Shown: positions 24,870 to 36,631 of the stretch, in pieces
Layout: every line of letters starts with the position of its first letter
Numbering within the stretch: the stretch's first letter is position 1
DNA from: Gnetum montanum
Lineage: Eukaryota > Streptophyta > Gnetopsida > Gnetales > Gnetaceae
NCBI GenBank assembly: GCA_015680685.1
Contig: MNCI01019003.1
Span: 440,973-504,972, forward strand
Length of the DNA: 64,000 nucleotides
Direction: 5' to 3'
Translations under genes and position numbers: made by a program
Notes under the pieces: generated by a model
What the model was told of the DNA's origin: nothing
Databases searched by the model: none
The model's input: only the letters and a program-made list of their open reading frames with translations

Positions 24870-25650
24870 TGAACTCTACTCTATCGTTGGGGCACATTTG
24901 ATATGTAGCTTTGTTAGAAATTTTAATACCTAGAACAAGATCAATGGTATGATATATTTGATGATGTGGTGATAAATCATTTGGTGGCTTGTCCACTATG
25001 ATCTTTTCAAATTATAACATTTTTTAGACTTTTGGGGATGGAAATTTTGTTTCTAGCAGTGATTTCAAAGTCCCTAGAATAGCCAAAGTTTCCTTCTCCT
25101 TGTTGAGGTTTTGAAGCATCTTTTGCTTCCTTACCATGTGACATCTTTGTGGAGGTGGTGGTGATGAAGGTGATGGTGGTATTATAGCTTTCTTGAGCTT
25201 ATCATTATGTAGCCTAAAATATAGATCATCTTTCTTCATAGTTACTATGTTAAACCATAAATCAATCAAAACATGTCTATCATATTGCCATGGTTTTCTC
25301 AAAATGATGGAGCAAGCATCCATGGAGATTACATCACAAAGCATTGTACAAAAGATAAACCCATTTTAAACTTTATCATTCACTAGTGAAGAATTCTATG
25401 GTTGCTATTTTGATCCAACCAACTAATCATGTATGGTTTTGGATGTGCTTCAATTGGTAAATGCAATTGTTCTATCATATATCTAGAAACTACATTATCA
25501 AAGTTAACATTATCAACAATTATTTGAATGATCTTATCATTACATTGAACGTAAAATTTTAGAAAATTTTTCCTTTTATCTATGTTTAGCTCTATGGTTG
25601 TTTGCATGATCATTAGCTTCAATATCATTTGTTGACAAATCTAGACAATG
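24870..25650 (-). pseudogene. Chromovirus-type Ty3 protease and RT start, fragment
   Basis: On the minus strand, 25628-25383 matches the retropepsin region of chromoviruses, ending in 'HPKPYMISWL', a usual phrase. The active site reads VDNVNFDNVVS where relatives have DSGS/T-xNxVS, so it is lost. After a frame change, 25344-25024 gives CDVISMDACSIILRKPWQYDR, the hallmark of the protease end in this branch. Below 25024, IDLVLGIKISNKATYQM (about 24905-24960) matches the beginning of RT. The fragment ends abruptly at element B's gag. Confidence 0.75.
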
Positions 25651-27744
25651 ACATTGGCTTCTAATTGAGCTTTCATTGATGTTTTCACACTAGAACAACT
25701 TGCAATGAAAGATTTGTACTATTATAATATTATTTGATTTTATGTGTTTGGCTTGGGCATTAAGGGCTACAAATTGTTATTTGTGAGTAGATTAGGTTTT
25801 GTACATAAGGGGTACTAGCATTGCAATTTGTATATTTAATTTATTTTTTAATTTTTGTGTCTCTTTGCACATATCTTTATAGCTACCTATTACTTGTAAA
25901 TTTTCTTCACATCTTTTTAATTTTTATTATTTTGTAATTTATTTTCTAAGTAATGCCTTCTAGCCTACCTTTAAGTAGTGGGGTGTTATGCTCTCGACTA
26001 CTAAGTCATGGACCTACTTCTATATGCTTTGCCGACCTTGACATCCCCTACCCTTGCCCACTCAAATGCCAAAGGATGAGTGCCCAACATAAATGGTTTT
26101 GAATTTTTAATGGAATGATAGATCCTCTTAACTCCTATTACTTGCCCCATGCAACTAATTTCCTCCCTAGCCTTACCTTCCTTGATGATTGGACCTTTGC
26201 CTTGAGTATGCCCTTGCCTACAAATTGCTATAGACAATGCCCGCAAATAGACCCATGGGAGGAGGACATGTTGAATTCAATATCATTTGGCTAGATTCTG
26301 ACCACCTTGTCCTGAGCACCCTCACTACTTCTAATACATCACGTGATTTCACTTACTATGTATTGAAATTGCTTATCAGGCTACCATGTAAATAGCATTT
26401 TAATTTTCTATGCCCACAAATTGATTATTACGTGTAGGACCCTTGTAGCTGATTTTGTTATCTTTTGCTTTTGATTAATATAAAGGCTTTTGAAGCTTTG
26501 CTGTGAAAATAAATGAACATTAACACTTAGTTATGTATGTCCTGTCATAAGATGCTACACTCGAAAGGGATTCTAATACATGTTGGCAAGGAATTTTTCA
26601 TGTTCATTCTTACTGCACTCATTTATTCAAATTCCCTTTGTGAGAGCTCAAAAGGCTAAAAAGAATTCAATTGCAATCCACATGCCTACGATAAATCACT
26701 GCTCATACCCATAATTATGCCATATATAAAACCCACACATATGATAAAGCATGATGCATGCTAGGACGAGCTATGATACAAATTTCATTTAGGTTGTTTT
26801 CCTTACATTATAAGGATTGTCGGTTCATTGTATTTTTGTATAAATTATCCAAACCCATTGCGTATAAGCCTTAAAAGACAAGCCCCTGTCTCAGAACACA
26901 CGCTTCAACTACACCCATAACATCAGAGGTCCTTGTACAGGATCTTGCATTTCATAATTAAAAGCAGTAATGCTTTATCCAGTATAAATGTTAATAAATG
27001 AAAAAGTGTGCACCGAAGACAATCATGAATCACATATTTTCACATGCCTCATCGCACCGGGTTTTTCCTGAACGGCACCCGTGACATCTAATGTTGGTCC
27101 AGGTCCAAAAATTTAAATCAAAGACTTCTGTTGTTCAAATCATTACAATTTGTAACATTAGTTGGCAACAATTAGCAAAAACTATCAACAACAAATTTAT
27201 AAAATAAATATTTCCCAAAATTATTACAGTTACCAACTGTGCACTTGGCAGCTGATAATTATACATTGTTATCTTTTTTTTTAATTAACGCTCTCTCTCT
27301 AACTATGCATGTTGTATAGTTTTATAAACATAAAGATATTACAAATCAAAAATGTTAAAAGAAAGTGTAATAAAAAAGCTACATAATTTATTTGAGCTTA
27401 GATGCCTTTAATGAGCTTGGCTCTTCATATGCACCTAGCTATATATAATCAGTAATAATTCATTATATTGTAATACCAAACCTAAAACTCTCAAATATTT
27501 ATAAGAATTTAAACTAACCGTATCCTTGCATTCTCAAAAAAATCCATCATCCTATATTTCTCATAGGGGTGTTAGACAATACAGCAGAATCCAAAAGATA
27601 ACACCTAAAAAGTGAAAAAACAAAAGACAATGCCTGCCATTAATAATGATGATGATAATGAAAATAAAAATGATCAAGCATGACCTTGCTTGTGGAACCG
27701 TCTCACAAGAAACTGGTGACAACTCACATGTATACACATAGTAA
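25651..27744. other. AT-rich DNA, no gene supported
   Basis: Contains short simple repeats (CT run at 27291, ATGATG at 27643). An 82-codon minus frame at 26001-26246 has no recognised family. Confidence 0.4.
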
Positions 27745-28263
27745 TTACCACTTATTTCCACACCAAGACAATGAGAATAAACATGCTGCAATCCTGTGGC
27801 ATGACACCGAAAAAATAGAATCCCAGAAGAAATCCATTACAAAATCGCAGTGGAATGGAAAGAAGGAAAATGGGCAGCAATAAATAGAATCCCAGGAGAA
27901 ACCCATCAGAAAATCAGTGGAATGGAAAGAATGAAAATGGGCAGCAGAAGCAGCAGGTGCATAATCTGGTGGAACACCATTGTCACAATGGTTGTCATCG
28001 TCTCCATCTGTAACCTTAAAAGGTATCTCATCGTTCCAACCTACAATGCTTTCGTACTGCAAGAAGCAGAGAGCTTCAGGTATCCCATAAATTTTTCCGA
28101 ACTCCAAGGAATGCTTATCTTTCAGTACTTCAGGTATCCCATAAAATTTTCCGAACTCTCGCGGGAATGCTTATCTTTCAGTACTTCTGAGAAGATAAAT
28201 TTATAGTTCTTTGTCATAAAACGATACCTATCCATGCTGTTGTTGAGGTCAACCTCGCCCATG
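27745..28263 (-). pseudogene. Broken copy of a small acidic 'PPDYAPAA' protein gene (3' exon)
   Basis: The minus strand reads MGEVDLNNSMDRYRFMTKN from 28262, then 'SEVLKDKHS', and after an internal duplication 'LEFGKIYGIPEALCFLQ', 'GWNDEIPFKVTDGDDD' and CDNGVPPDYAPAA (about 27960). The ending DGDDD...CDxGxPPDYAPAA is shared with the gene at 49352-49585, and RFM follows the start in both. A 54-bp tandem duplication (28076-28129 and 28130-28185), whose copies differ by 2 bp, breaks the frame. The function is unknown to me. Confidence 0.5.
27816..27947. repeat. Imperfect tandem duplication of about 66 bp
   Basis: Two copies sharing 'aatagaatccca' and 'agtggaatggaaagaa', the second a few bases shorter, inside the 3' part of the 28 kb locus. 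Confidence 0.6.
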
Positions 28264-28325
28264 CTAGGGCCATTATCAACAATATTAAAAGTGAAAAATC
28301 AGTTTAAAGTAATCTAATAATATAC
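28264..28325 (-). other. Candidate 62-nt intron
   Basis: The minus strand has CAA|GTATATTA at 28326/28325 and GCCCTAG|CATGGG at 28264/28263, a GT-AG pair joining a coiled-coil-like segment (repeated QIQEMEM, 28326-28380) to MGEVDLNNSM. It is shorter than most plant introns and not confirmed. Confidence 0.3.
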
Positions 28326-28405
28326 TTGCATCTCCATTTCTTGGATTTGCATCTCCATTTCTTGGATTTGGTGTTGGGTATGAAGTCACATCTCATTTTC
28401 CAAGG

Positions 28406-28734
28406 TCAGCCTTCCCCACCTTCATGACCTTTGCCAGAGCCACAGGCTGCACAGTCAGCATTATCGCTCTCCCCAGATTTGCTATCCAATTCATCTTCTC
28501 TACCGCCAATGGCCCTGCTATCAATGCTTTCGAATCCCACAATAGCTACTGTGCTTTTAATTCTTTCGAAAAGATAGAAACTAGTATCGTTTGAAATATT
28601 ATTATTATTATTATCATTGTTTATGCATATGATTTTAAATCTGAGATGCTCTGCAACTACTCGGCCATTATTTGGGATTATAATGGTGGTGCAGATGACT
28701 GGTTTGTGACAGATTATTGCTTCGCAGTCACTGC
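28406..28734 (-). pseudogene. Upstream exon-like open frame of the 28 kb locus
   Basis: A 108-codon minus-strand frame open from a good 3' splice site, TTTTACTGACTTGCAG|GC at 28735/28734, to a TGA at 28406-28408. It starts SDCEAIICHKPVICTTI and ends with an acidic, Gly-rich tail, GGREDELDSKSGESDNADC then ACGSGKGHEGG. Just past the stop, another frame gives a Gln/Glu/Met-rich coiled-coil-like stretch, so a small frameshift may separate parts of one protein. No family is recognised. Confidence 0.35.
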
Positions 28735-29146
28735 CTGCAAGTCAGTAAAATTGCTGCTGCAGATATTGATATTGCAGCGGTCGGTTGGCTCTCTGAATTC
28801 AAAGCCTTTGTTTGGCTGTTGTTCTTCCTCTCCAAGGAGCCCCGTGAATAGCGGTGGATTAACAAAGAAGAAAAAAAATCCTTCAGAATGATATTTCTGG
28901 CTGCACTAATGATCGCTAAATTAATATTAATTCACTATATTTAAATTTCCGAAATGCTTCACTATATTTAAAGTCTACAATGTCAGCTCTTTATAATAAT
29001 AATAATAATGCATTGATACCAAGTAAAAATAAAAAATAAAAAATAGAATAAAAAAATAAAAAAAAAAAATACGTGTAACCGTTAGCCAGTTGTATAACCA
29101 TCTTGTTGTCAACTTGACAAGAGGGGGAGGGGGGATTTTTTTCAGA

Positions 29147-29238
29147 GAACAGGAATTTCTCAGAAGGAATGAATTTCTCAGGAATTTCTCAGAAGGAATG
29201 AATTTCTCAGAAGGAATGAATTTCTCAGGATTTTTTTC
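29147..29238. repeat. Short tandem repeat, GAATTTCTCAGAAGGAAT type
   Basis: Several copies of an 18-33 bp unit built from GAATTTCTCAG and AAGGAATG. Translation gives repeated NEFLRN/MNFSEG, but this is simple sequence with no gene evidence. Confidence 0.7.
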
Positions 29239-29934
29239 ACAATTCTCTCATCTGCTTTCTCAGAATGTTCTCCCCAATTTTTTACAATTGGATCGGATTA
29301 TCTCATTTTCGGAATTTTATCTCTTAATTCTAAGTTTATATTTGTCAATTTTACAAGCATTTGAATTACCTATGAAAGCTCATGTTTATATTTGAAGAGT
29401 GTGTGTTTTGGAAGCAGAAGTAAAAGTGTTTGATGATTTGAATTGGCAACTCTATCAAGGGTTATTTCATTTCTTGTGGCAAAGTAAATAGTTGGAGGGA
29501 GTAGAAAGTCATTGGTTGCTGAATTGGCGTTCTTTTGGATTGGGCAAAAAAGGGATTCAGTCTCAAGGCAGGTGGCCAAAGGTGACACGGGGCAGGGAGA
29601 TCTTGGACTACAACTCTCAAATCATCAGATCCTAGAGCACCTAGGTAAGCAACACGCAGCAACAACTGACGACAGCCCCTCATAGTTGCAGCTAATGAGG
29701 GTGGTCAAGCGAGCGTGAGACGAGATAAATTTTAATTTAATTACAATTTTTCTTTTGTATTGTTTACTTTTCACAGAAAGAAAAATTGCAGAAATGTTTA
29801 ATTTTAATTTTGGGTATTTTACAATGTTTTTTTATATGTTATAATCCAAAGAGAACCTTAAATTTTTCAGGTTTTTGTACCCATATGTAAGTTTTATGTG
29901 TTAGTGTGTCCAAAATTTACTTATCAACACCTTT

Positions 29935-29954
29935 TTGGCACTAGAAGGAGGGTC
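29935..29954 (+). other. PBS-like site of element J
   Basis: TTGGCACTAGAAGGAGGGTC, placed just after a conserved LTR end. See the matching sites at 8444, 45994 and 61290. Confidence 0.6.
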
Positions 29955-30233
29955 ATTTTTTTAACCTTTGTTTTCCATTTTCTGAAATATCCGTTTTTTT
30001 TTTTGTTCCTAATCTTGTTTTCTTCCTGTTTCAAAATTGTTGTTTCCTTCAATTTTATTTTCCTTTTCTTGTGCTCTTTATTGAAAACCCGCATCTCTGA
30101 ACTGTTTATTTTCTATTTTTTTTTTGAGAAATTAATGTTTTCTATTTCCTAAAATTTATCATTTTCATTATTGGAATTTTAAACCTTTTTTTTCCCAATT
30201 CTGATTTTGGCAGTCCTTACCTTAGTCCGAACT

Positions 30234-30357
30234 TTGGTAAGGTGGTTTTCACTAATTATTTAGTTTTAAATTTACTTTTCTAAAATTTTGCATTNCTTGG
30301 TAAGGTGGTTTTCACTAATTATTTAGTTTTAAATTTACTTTTCTAAAATTTTGCATT
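30234..30357. repeat. 61-bp exact duplication around a single N (assembly artefact)
   Basis: 30234-30294 equals 30297-30357; N at 30295. It has the same signature as at 13830, an unmerged contig overlap. Confidence 0.85.
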
Positions 30358-30589
30358 TCACTTTTTTTCCTTTTAAATTTTATAATTTCCTGCTTTTATT
30401 TTTTAAAAAAAATTTATATATAGTAGATTTTAGTTCTCTTTCAAAAATTTTATTTTAGTATTTTTTTTCTTTTTACTTAATTTTATAGTTATATTTTAGC
30501 ATTTATATTCTATAATTTTTGCTTTATGAACATGCCTCCACAACGAGAATCACTCATCCCTAAACTAAATTGCCCAATCACCTGTTGCG

Positions 30590-31081
30590 TTGAAAAGGCA
30601 ACAAGCTTCACTTTTCCCAAGTTCAATTCTTAAGAAATCTTGGACTAGGATGACAGCACATCAACCCCTGGCTCCCTTGGTAAGAAATCCTTTTAACTTT
30701 AATAACTACCATGACATACCAAAATCCCTTCAGAACATAAATCTGTTCTTCAATCCTACGACCCTTACGAATGATGCTTGCCAACAAATACAATGTTTTG
30801 AAACCTTACTAGGGATCCAGAACATTGTACATAATGATGTGGCATATAGGGTGTTCATAACAACGTTTAGGAATAAAACAACCCAATGGTTCTTAATGCT
30901 TCCTGACGCCTCTATTAACACATGGCAAGAATTCAAAAATAAGTTTTTGAATCAGTTTAACAAATTCACAAGTCCCGCTATTACATCAAGTAACTTCACT
31001 AGCTTAAGAAAATTGCCTGGGGAAAATGTTAGGGAATATATTTACTATAAAAGGCATAAGATGTGCAACATGTATTACTAA
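30590..31081 (+). pseudogene. Element J gag, N-terminal half
   Basis: A 163-codon intact stretch with the capsid-type gag domain: 'FFNPTTLTNDACQQIQCFE', 'AYRVFITTFRNKTTQWFLML', 'SINTWQEFKNKFLNQF' and 'FTSLRKLPGENVREYI'. The W-F-x-x-L-P...W-x-x-F-x-x-F-L-x-Q-F pattern marks Ty3-type gags. It ends at a TAA at 31079-31081, after which the sequence is unrelated, so the zinc knuckle and pol are missing. The start could also lie at an ATG at 30532 in another frame. Confidence 0.7.
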
Positions 31082-31315
31082 AATGTTGTAGAATAAATTT
31101 CTTCAAAAGAAAATGTTAAATCACTAATCAATATTTGTATAACCTATTCAAGCTTTCAATTCTAGTTCTATGAAATTATATAGCAGACATGTTCAAGCCA
31201 CATGAACACTAGACACATCTATTATATTCAAGATTTATTTTTACTAATGTAATTTATATACATTTATTTTTGTAAGAAATCCTTTGGGTCTATATAGATT
31301 TAACAAAATATTAGT

Positions 31316-31965
31316 ATTACTATTGATGATGTTTCTTACCTTCTCTTCGGCTGCTATAGCCCTGATCGTGATGACGATCTAAGTGCCCATCTTTATCATG
31401 TGTTGTTGTTCCCTCAGTGAATAGTTGGCATTCACGAGGATCAAAATCAGGGTTATGAATCGTGAAGCGTAAGTTCTGATACCCCACCTCCTCACCATCA
31501 TTAGGAGGGGGAACATCGTTCGATAGAGAACTCGTTATAATGGGTTCACGATCTTTGATTTCACTTAGGACGTGCGGGACCCCTTTTCCCTTCAACAATG
31601 TGTGGTGGCTCTCCTGCCGCAAGTCCCTTAAATGTTATGCTTCTATGGGATGGTAATCCCTTATGTCAAAACCATTTACAACGTATTTATCATATAGCTG
31701 TGTCATGCCGATCTCTGCCAAGGCACGGAGGAGCATGTTGGGGACTACACGATCTGGAGGTAACGCTATGTTACCTTGCAAATCTCTTCAACGTAGCTGT
31801 TCGTCTTGATGGAGGATAAAAGTAAAATCGGGTATATACTCATCAGGATGAATATACCACCTGATGTTGTTGAGGAACTGGTGGATCTCAGTTATGCATG
31901 TTAGACTGCCAACTATTTCTTGTATGATCCCTAGGTGGTGAGATGCTTGTATGAGAAGAAGACAT
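31316..31965 (-). pseudogene. Element E gag N-terminus, truncated
   Basis: Starts MSSSHTSISPPRDHTRN at 31965. It has 'HPDEYIPDFTFILHQDEQLR', 'GNIALPPDRVVPNMLLRALAE', 'LKGKGVPHVLSEIKDREPI' and 'HDKDGHLDRHHDQG', each matching element A. A 100-codon stretch at 31320-31622 is intact. It is lost beyond 31316, just before the Ser/Pro linker. Confidence 0.75.
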
Positions 31966-32090
31966 CTTGATTTAATTTGGTGTGCTATTAACCGTTATAT
32001 AATTTTTTTAATTAATTAATCCTAAGGTTCATTTAATCTCCCAATGATGTGGATAATTTCCTATGTTCTACTTAGTGCACAAACACTTGG

Positions 32091-32108
32091 TCCCCAGCAA
32101 CGGTGCCT
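32091..32108 (-). other. tRNA-Asp PBS of element E
   Basis: Plus strand TCCCCAGCAACGGTGCCT differs from the tRNA-Asp 3' end at three positions, the first two G-to-A and C-to-T. Confidence 0.75.
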
Positions 32109-32109
32109 A

Positions 32110-32885
32110 TGATGAGTGGCGAGGTATCCCAACACTCAACCATATGAATACGAGCATTACATGCACGATCCAGTTAAATTCCGTAGACTAAATTTCTACA
32201 CGCCTCATGGAACACTTAAGGTTAATCATTCGTTGTCTTCCCAGACTTATAGTTGTGACAATGTATGGTTAAGTAAGTCCAAGGTATATGATTTTTATGT
32301 CTTTTTATGTTTTGTCTTCTATGCTAACGAGGTGAAGGTTGAAGAGACTAATTAACTAACTTTAACTAACTAACTAAGCATTAATTAACCTAGTGTCAGC
32401 ATCCATTTCCACTTATTGTTCACACCCTGAACCAATGCAACCTTGGTTACCAAATGCTAATCATTACTGGGATCACCAAGCATAACACACATGCTTGAAG
32501 CGGTCGTACTGAGGCACTTAACTAGGAGAGAAGGGTTGAGAGATATTTAATGACTAATAAAGTGATTAAATGATAAACAGTAAATAACAATAAATAAAAT
32601 CCTATTTAGCCTATTCCATACACTACAAGGTTTATCCAAGAAGTTCGTTTTTATTGTCATACACAAACTTAGTGTTCAGGTACAATATTTGCTAGAATAA
32701 AAATCCGTTCACTTTGGAGTTCCTACTGTGGGCACATGGAAATTATTCTATCTTTAAAGAGGTAAAACTGCCAGAGTTTCGCTACGGTCTAGGCCTAGAT
32801 TGAGAAACAAGGGAGAGCCGCCTCTTATTTATAGACTTTGTGGTACACTGCGATATTGCGGCCCATGTGATATCACATCCCATCA
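32110..32885 (-). repeat. 5' LTR of element E
   Basis: 776 bp. The plus strand begins TGATGAG and ends CCCATCA. On the element strand, GATATC words at 32850-32875 precede TATAAATAAGAGG (box at 32826-32833). Confidence 0.78.
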
Positions 32886-35683
32886 CATGGCTTATAGTTC
32901 GTCATTGTATTATGATCAATTATTGATTTTAAATCATCCTAGATTATGGTTTTCTAAAATGCCATTTGTGATATCCTATTCTTAGATGTCATGGAAAACA
33001 TCAAATATGTATTCCATTCAAATTATGTGTAGAGAATAGAGTAGGAAAAATGTAGAAGAAAATGAAAAGAAACTTTATTAATGAGGAAATGTGAAATTAA
33101 ATAAATGTCTTCATGTCTATCTTCCTTTAATATCTATTCATTCGAGGCAATCTAACACTGCTATCATAATAAGGTCCATATCTTTCCTTCCTTTTCCTAC
33201 TTTATCTGGCCTTGTTACTTGCCTTTACTAGCTTTGCAACCCCAAGTTAGTATAACCTCTAATTATGATGTATCAATATCTCAGGTTAAATCCACAAAGG
33301 TTTTCTTAAGAGATATGCCCATGATTATACTATTCCCTTTCATTAAAGGTCTTATTATAAGAATTACATCACTTGGTTAGAAAATGACACCATATTGATT
33401 ATAAAATGGCATCATTTAGGAATGAGAACATGACACTAGAATTTCTACATTTCAAATTTATAGAATATATATTTATTCTTCCATGGTTACTAAAACATTT
33501 TGTGATGATCTCTTTCTTAGTTGATGAGCCTTTTAAGAACAAAATGTCTTCTACCTAAAGGTTGGTAAATGTTGAGAGTTGCCACTAAGACCTAAACCTA
33601 TGTTTGGATAGCCTTGAACAAGTTGCTTTGTCATGTGCAAACCACTACCATCCCAACATCAAACATGAGGGATCAAAAAATTTTCAAAGAAACAATTCCA
33701 ATTCTTGATCATAAATAGAGCCAAAGCCAAAGCCAATAATGCTTTGAGTGCTAAAGTATTCACTAGCTCATGTGTAATTGGCTATTGACTCATGTTACTG
33801 AGTTTCACTACAAATATAATGGTACTCCACTAAATTCATAGGGCAAACATTTAATGAGTAAGCATGTTAGGGAAAGCATGGAAGATCCATTAGAATTTAT
33901 AGCATTTCTATCATTCTAGATCCCATAGAGCAAGATGTTGTACATGGTGGTATTAAATGTGCATGACCATACAATTAAAGAGGCCATGGTGATAGGGTAA
34001 TGAGTAAGGTAGTTAAGATGTGCATGTGCTTGTAAATAATAAGCATGGTGAATGAAAACATGTTGCATGGATTAGTAGGAAAATTTACAGAGGGTGTAGT
34101 ATTTTGGTCCTTGAAAGAACTGTCATTGTAGTCACTCCCAAGTAAGGATAATATGGTATGATAATTATCACAAGAATACTTGGTTTTTTAGGATGACTAG
34201 AATTTTCCATATCTATGCTATGAATTTATCCTTCTTACCAAACCAATGACTGAACCATATCTACATGTGATCTTAGCCTTCTTGCTTGCTAAGACACATG
34301 AGGATCAATGCATAGCAATTGTTAACATTTTGTCAAAGTTGATTATTTTTTCTAATAATTGTTTAGGTGAGAGAGAAAAAAATTATTACACCTAACTTTT
34401 CTACCATGAGATGCAATGCCATGTAATAGAAATCAATATTAATTATCACAGTCTTGTTGGGTTTTGATGAATTTGAGTTTTAATTTTTTTTTTGTCAATT
34501 TTTGATAATTCAAGTAAACTAAAAAATGTAGTCAACCCATTCAAACAAAGTTTCATAAGATTCCAACTTAGTTCAGTCAACTTAAGGATGTGATCAATCC
34601 TATAAAATGGATTTACAATATGATCAATCAAATTTATGTGGGTGACTTGACTATGAGAAATTGAAATTTTTCTAATTTTGTAACTATGGTAACTATGCAA
34701 TTTGAATGAGTTTTAAGCTAATATTTGACTTAGTGGAAAGGTCATTTTACAATCTATAACTTTGTAAAATTTCATACCAATTAAAATTTATTTGATTATT
34801 TAAATTTGGCTTGAAAAATGACTCTTGGAAAAACATGTTTAGCTTCCAAAGTAGAAATTGATAATTTTTAAGAGCAATGTCTTTACAATCTAAGAGATTT
34901 ATGGAGTGAGTAAGTAGTTGATATGAAGCTCTTTGAATAATTAACTTTCTTGAAAAATTTAGACTTGATTTGATAGTTAAAATTTGTTACAAAATTGTGG
35001 CTTGAATGTGATTGTTCAACTTCTAAAATTCAATAAATATTGATGGCACTTGCAAATCTTGATGAAATTATTGAATCCAAGTACAAAATTGAAGTTGAAT
35101 CTATTTAAAGATAAAGTATAAAATTAATCATCAATGAACAATGAATTTGAAATGGATTAATGATGTGTAGATTCTTATATTAATGAATTAGGAATGTTAG
35201 TTAATTTAATGAATTGATGATGGATGATGAAAAGTGTTAGAGTGTTGAATGATGAACAAATGAATAAGTGATGAATAATAAATAGATGTATTATACCTAC
35301 GTTTTTTGACATTTCCACAACTTAGACAAGTGTGGTTTCAACATTGTGACATCCACTTGAGCCATAAAAATTCCCTCAAAACCATCATCATAAGTCATGA
35401 TTTGGGCTTCCATGGACATGAAAAGGTGCTCTTAATCATGATCCAATATATGAGCATCAATTTGGATGCTTCTGGTAATTTTGAGAATACAAAATTGACA
35501 AGTTTCATCCAAGTGAGACTAACAATGTGTCTACATCACCACACTAAGGCTTGTCTCTTAGCCTTAATTTTGCCTCCATTAAATCGCTAGTGACCAATCT
35601 ACATCCGCCCATTAATCGTTCTAAGAAAATATTAAATAACATTTTTATTTGACTTATGAACTTTTATTTTTAATGAAAGAGAT
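32886..35683. other. AT-rich DNA, nothing recognised
   Basis: No recognisable protein, RNA or repeat in 2.8 kb. It is the left flank of element F and ends with the target-site copy GAGAT (35679-35683). Confidence 0.45.
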
Positions 35684-36491
35684 TGATGAGACATCATTTG
35701 GGGCAACCATGATATCACATCGTTTACTACGATATCGCGTATGCGATATCACAGCCCACCGCCAGTCCCATAAATAAGAGGCAGCTCTCCCTTGTTTCTA
35801 AGTTTTTAGATTTATATTATAGCTAGACTCTGGTAGTTTTATCCCTCCAGAGTTAGAATATTTTCTAGTGTATGCCTGTAGTGTGGTGAATGTAATTGTA
35901 CGGCATCCTTTATTCAAGTGTGACGTACTTCGACACGCACATGATCGACAATAAAGATCAAGATTACTTCATCATTGTAGCATTCACTTTGTTTATTTAT
36001 TTGTTATTTACTACTTTCCTAATTAGTCTCTCTCACCCTTAAACTCATGTTAAAATGCGGAATGAGTACGACTTGATTACGAACATTTAAGTGTGACTAC
36101 TTGGTAACCCAGTAGCGTACCTAGGATCTACGCTTGGTAATCCCAGTGGTAGTTATGCACAAAGTCCAAGATGTGTACGGATAATCAAGGAACAGATGCT
36201 CATCGCACTTAGGCTAGATTAGATTCTCTTACCCATTTCTCCTAGCATAGTTAATATTACTTTCCATTTTCTTCAAGAGTAGCATTAGATTAGAAACCCA
36301 TCATACACCTCACTCTAGACTAAACCATAGGTGATAAAGCTAATACTAGTCTAGGTGGGAAAATAGTGAAGTGCGACCTAAGGCTAACTGTCTAGGTGCC
36401 ACAACTAGTCTATCTATGGAGTTCGACTGGATCGTGCATGAAAATGCTTGTATTCATATGGTTGAGTGTAGGGGTACCTCGCCACTCATCA
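35684..36491 (+). repeat. 5' LTR of element F
   Basis: 808 bp with three GATATC words (35711-35752) and a CATAAATAAGAGG box at 35769-35781, where the 3' LTR keeps TATAAATA. The differences between the two LTRs are mostly transitions, so the insertion is old. Confidence 0.92.
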
Positions 36492-36510
36492 TAGGCGCCG
36501 TTGCTAGGGA
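36492..36510 (+). other. tRNA-Asp PBS of element F
   Basis: TAGGCGCCGTTGCTAGGGA follows the LTR and differs from the tRNA-Asp complement at two or three bases. Confidence 0.8.
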
Positions 36511-36631
36511 TGGTGCTAGTTATCTAGATTAGTTATATCATACAAGGTTGTTGTATAAGGACTTGACGATATATATCTTAGGAAAAAGAAATAATTATTA
36601 AAAAGTCACATATACATTCACACACAACTTC

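Larger units (their letters stand above)
29935..31081 (+). mobile_element. Element J: Tat-like LTR end, PBS and gag, truncated
   Basis: The LTR 3' end reads GTGTCCAAAATTTACTTATCAACA (two blocks, to about 29930), followed by CC and TTTTTGGCACTAGAAGGAGGG. The same arrangement, with single-base changes, occurs on the minus strand at 46010-46045, so both come from one LTR family. Gag follows at 30590 and the element stops near 31085. Confidence 0.65.
31316..32885 (-). mobile_element. Element E: truncated Athila-like element
   Basis: Minus-strand 5' LTR (32110-32885), PBS (32091-32108), leader and gag N-terminus, cut at about 31316 where unrelated DNA starts. It is closely related to element A by gag and LTR sequence. 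Confidence 0.8.

Noticed and set aside
26001-26246. Minus-strand 82-codon frame MRALSIAICRQGHTQGKG
   Set aside because: No family recognised; AT-rich flank of the chromovirus scrap, no supporting context.
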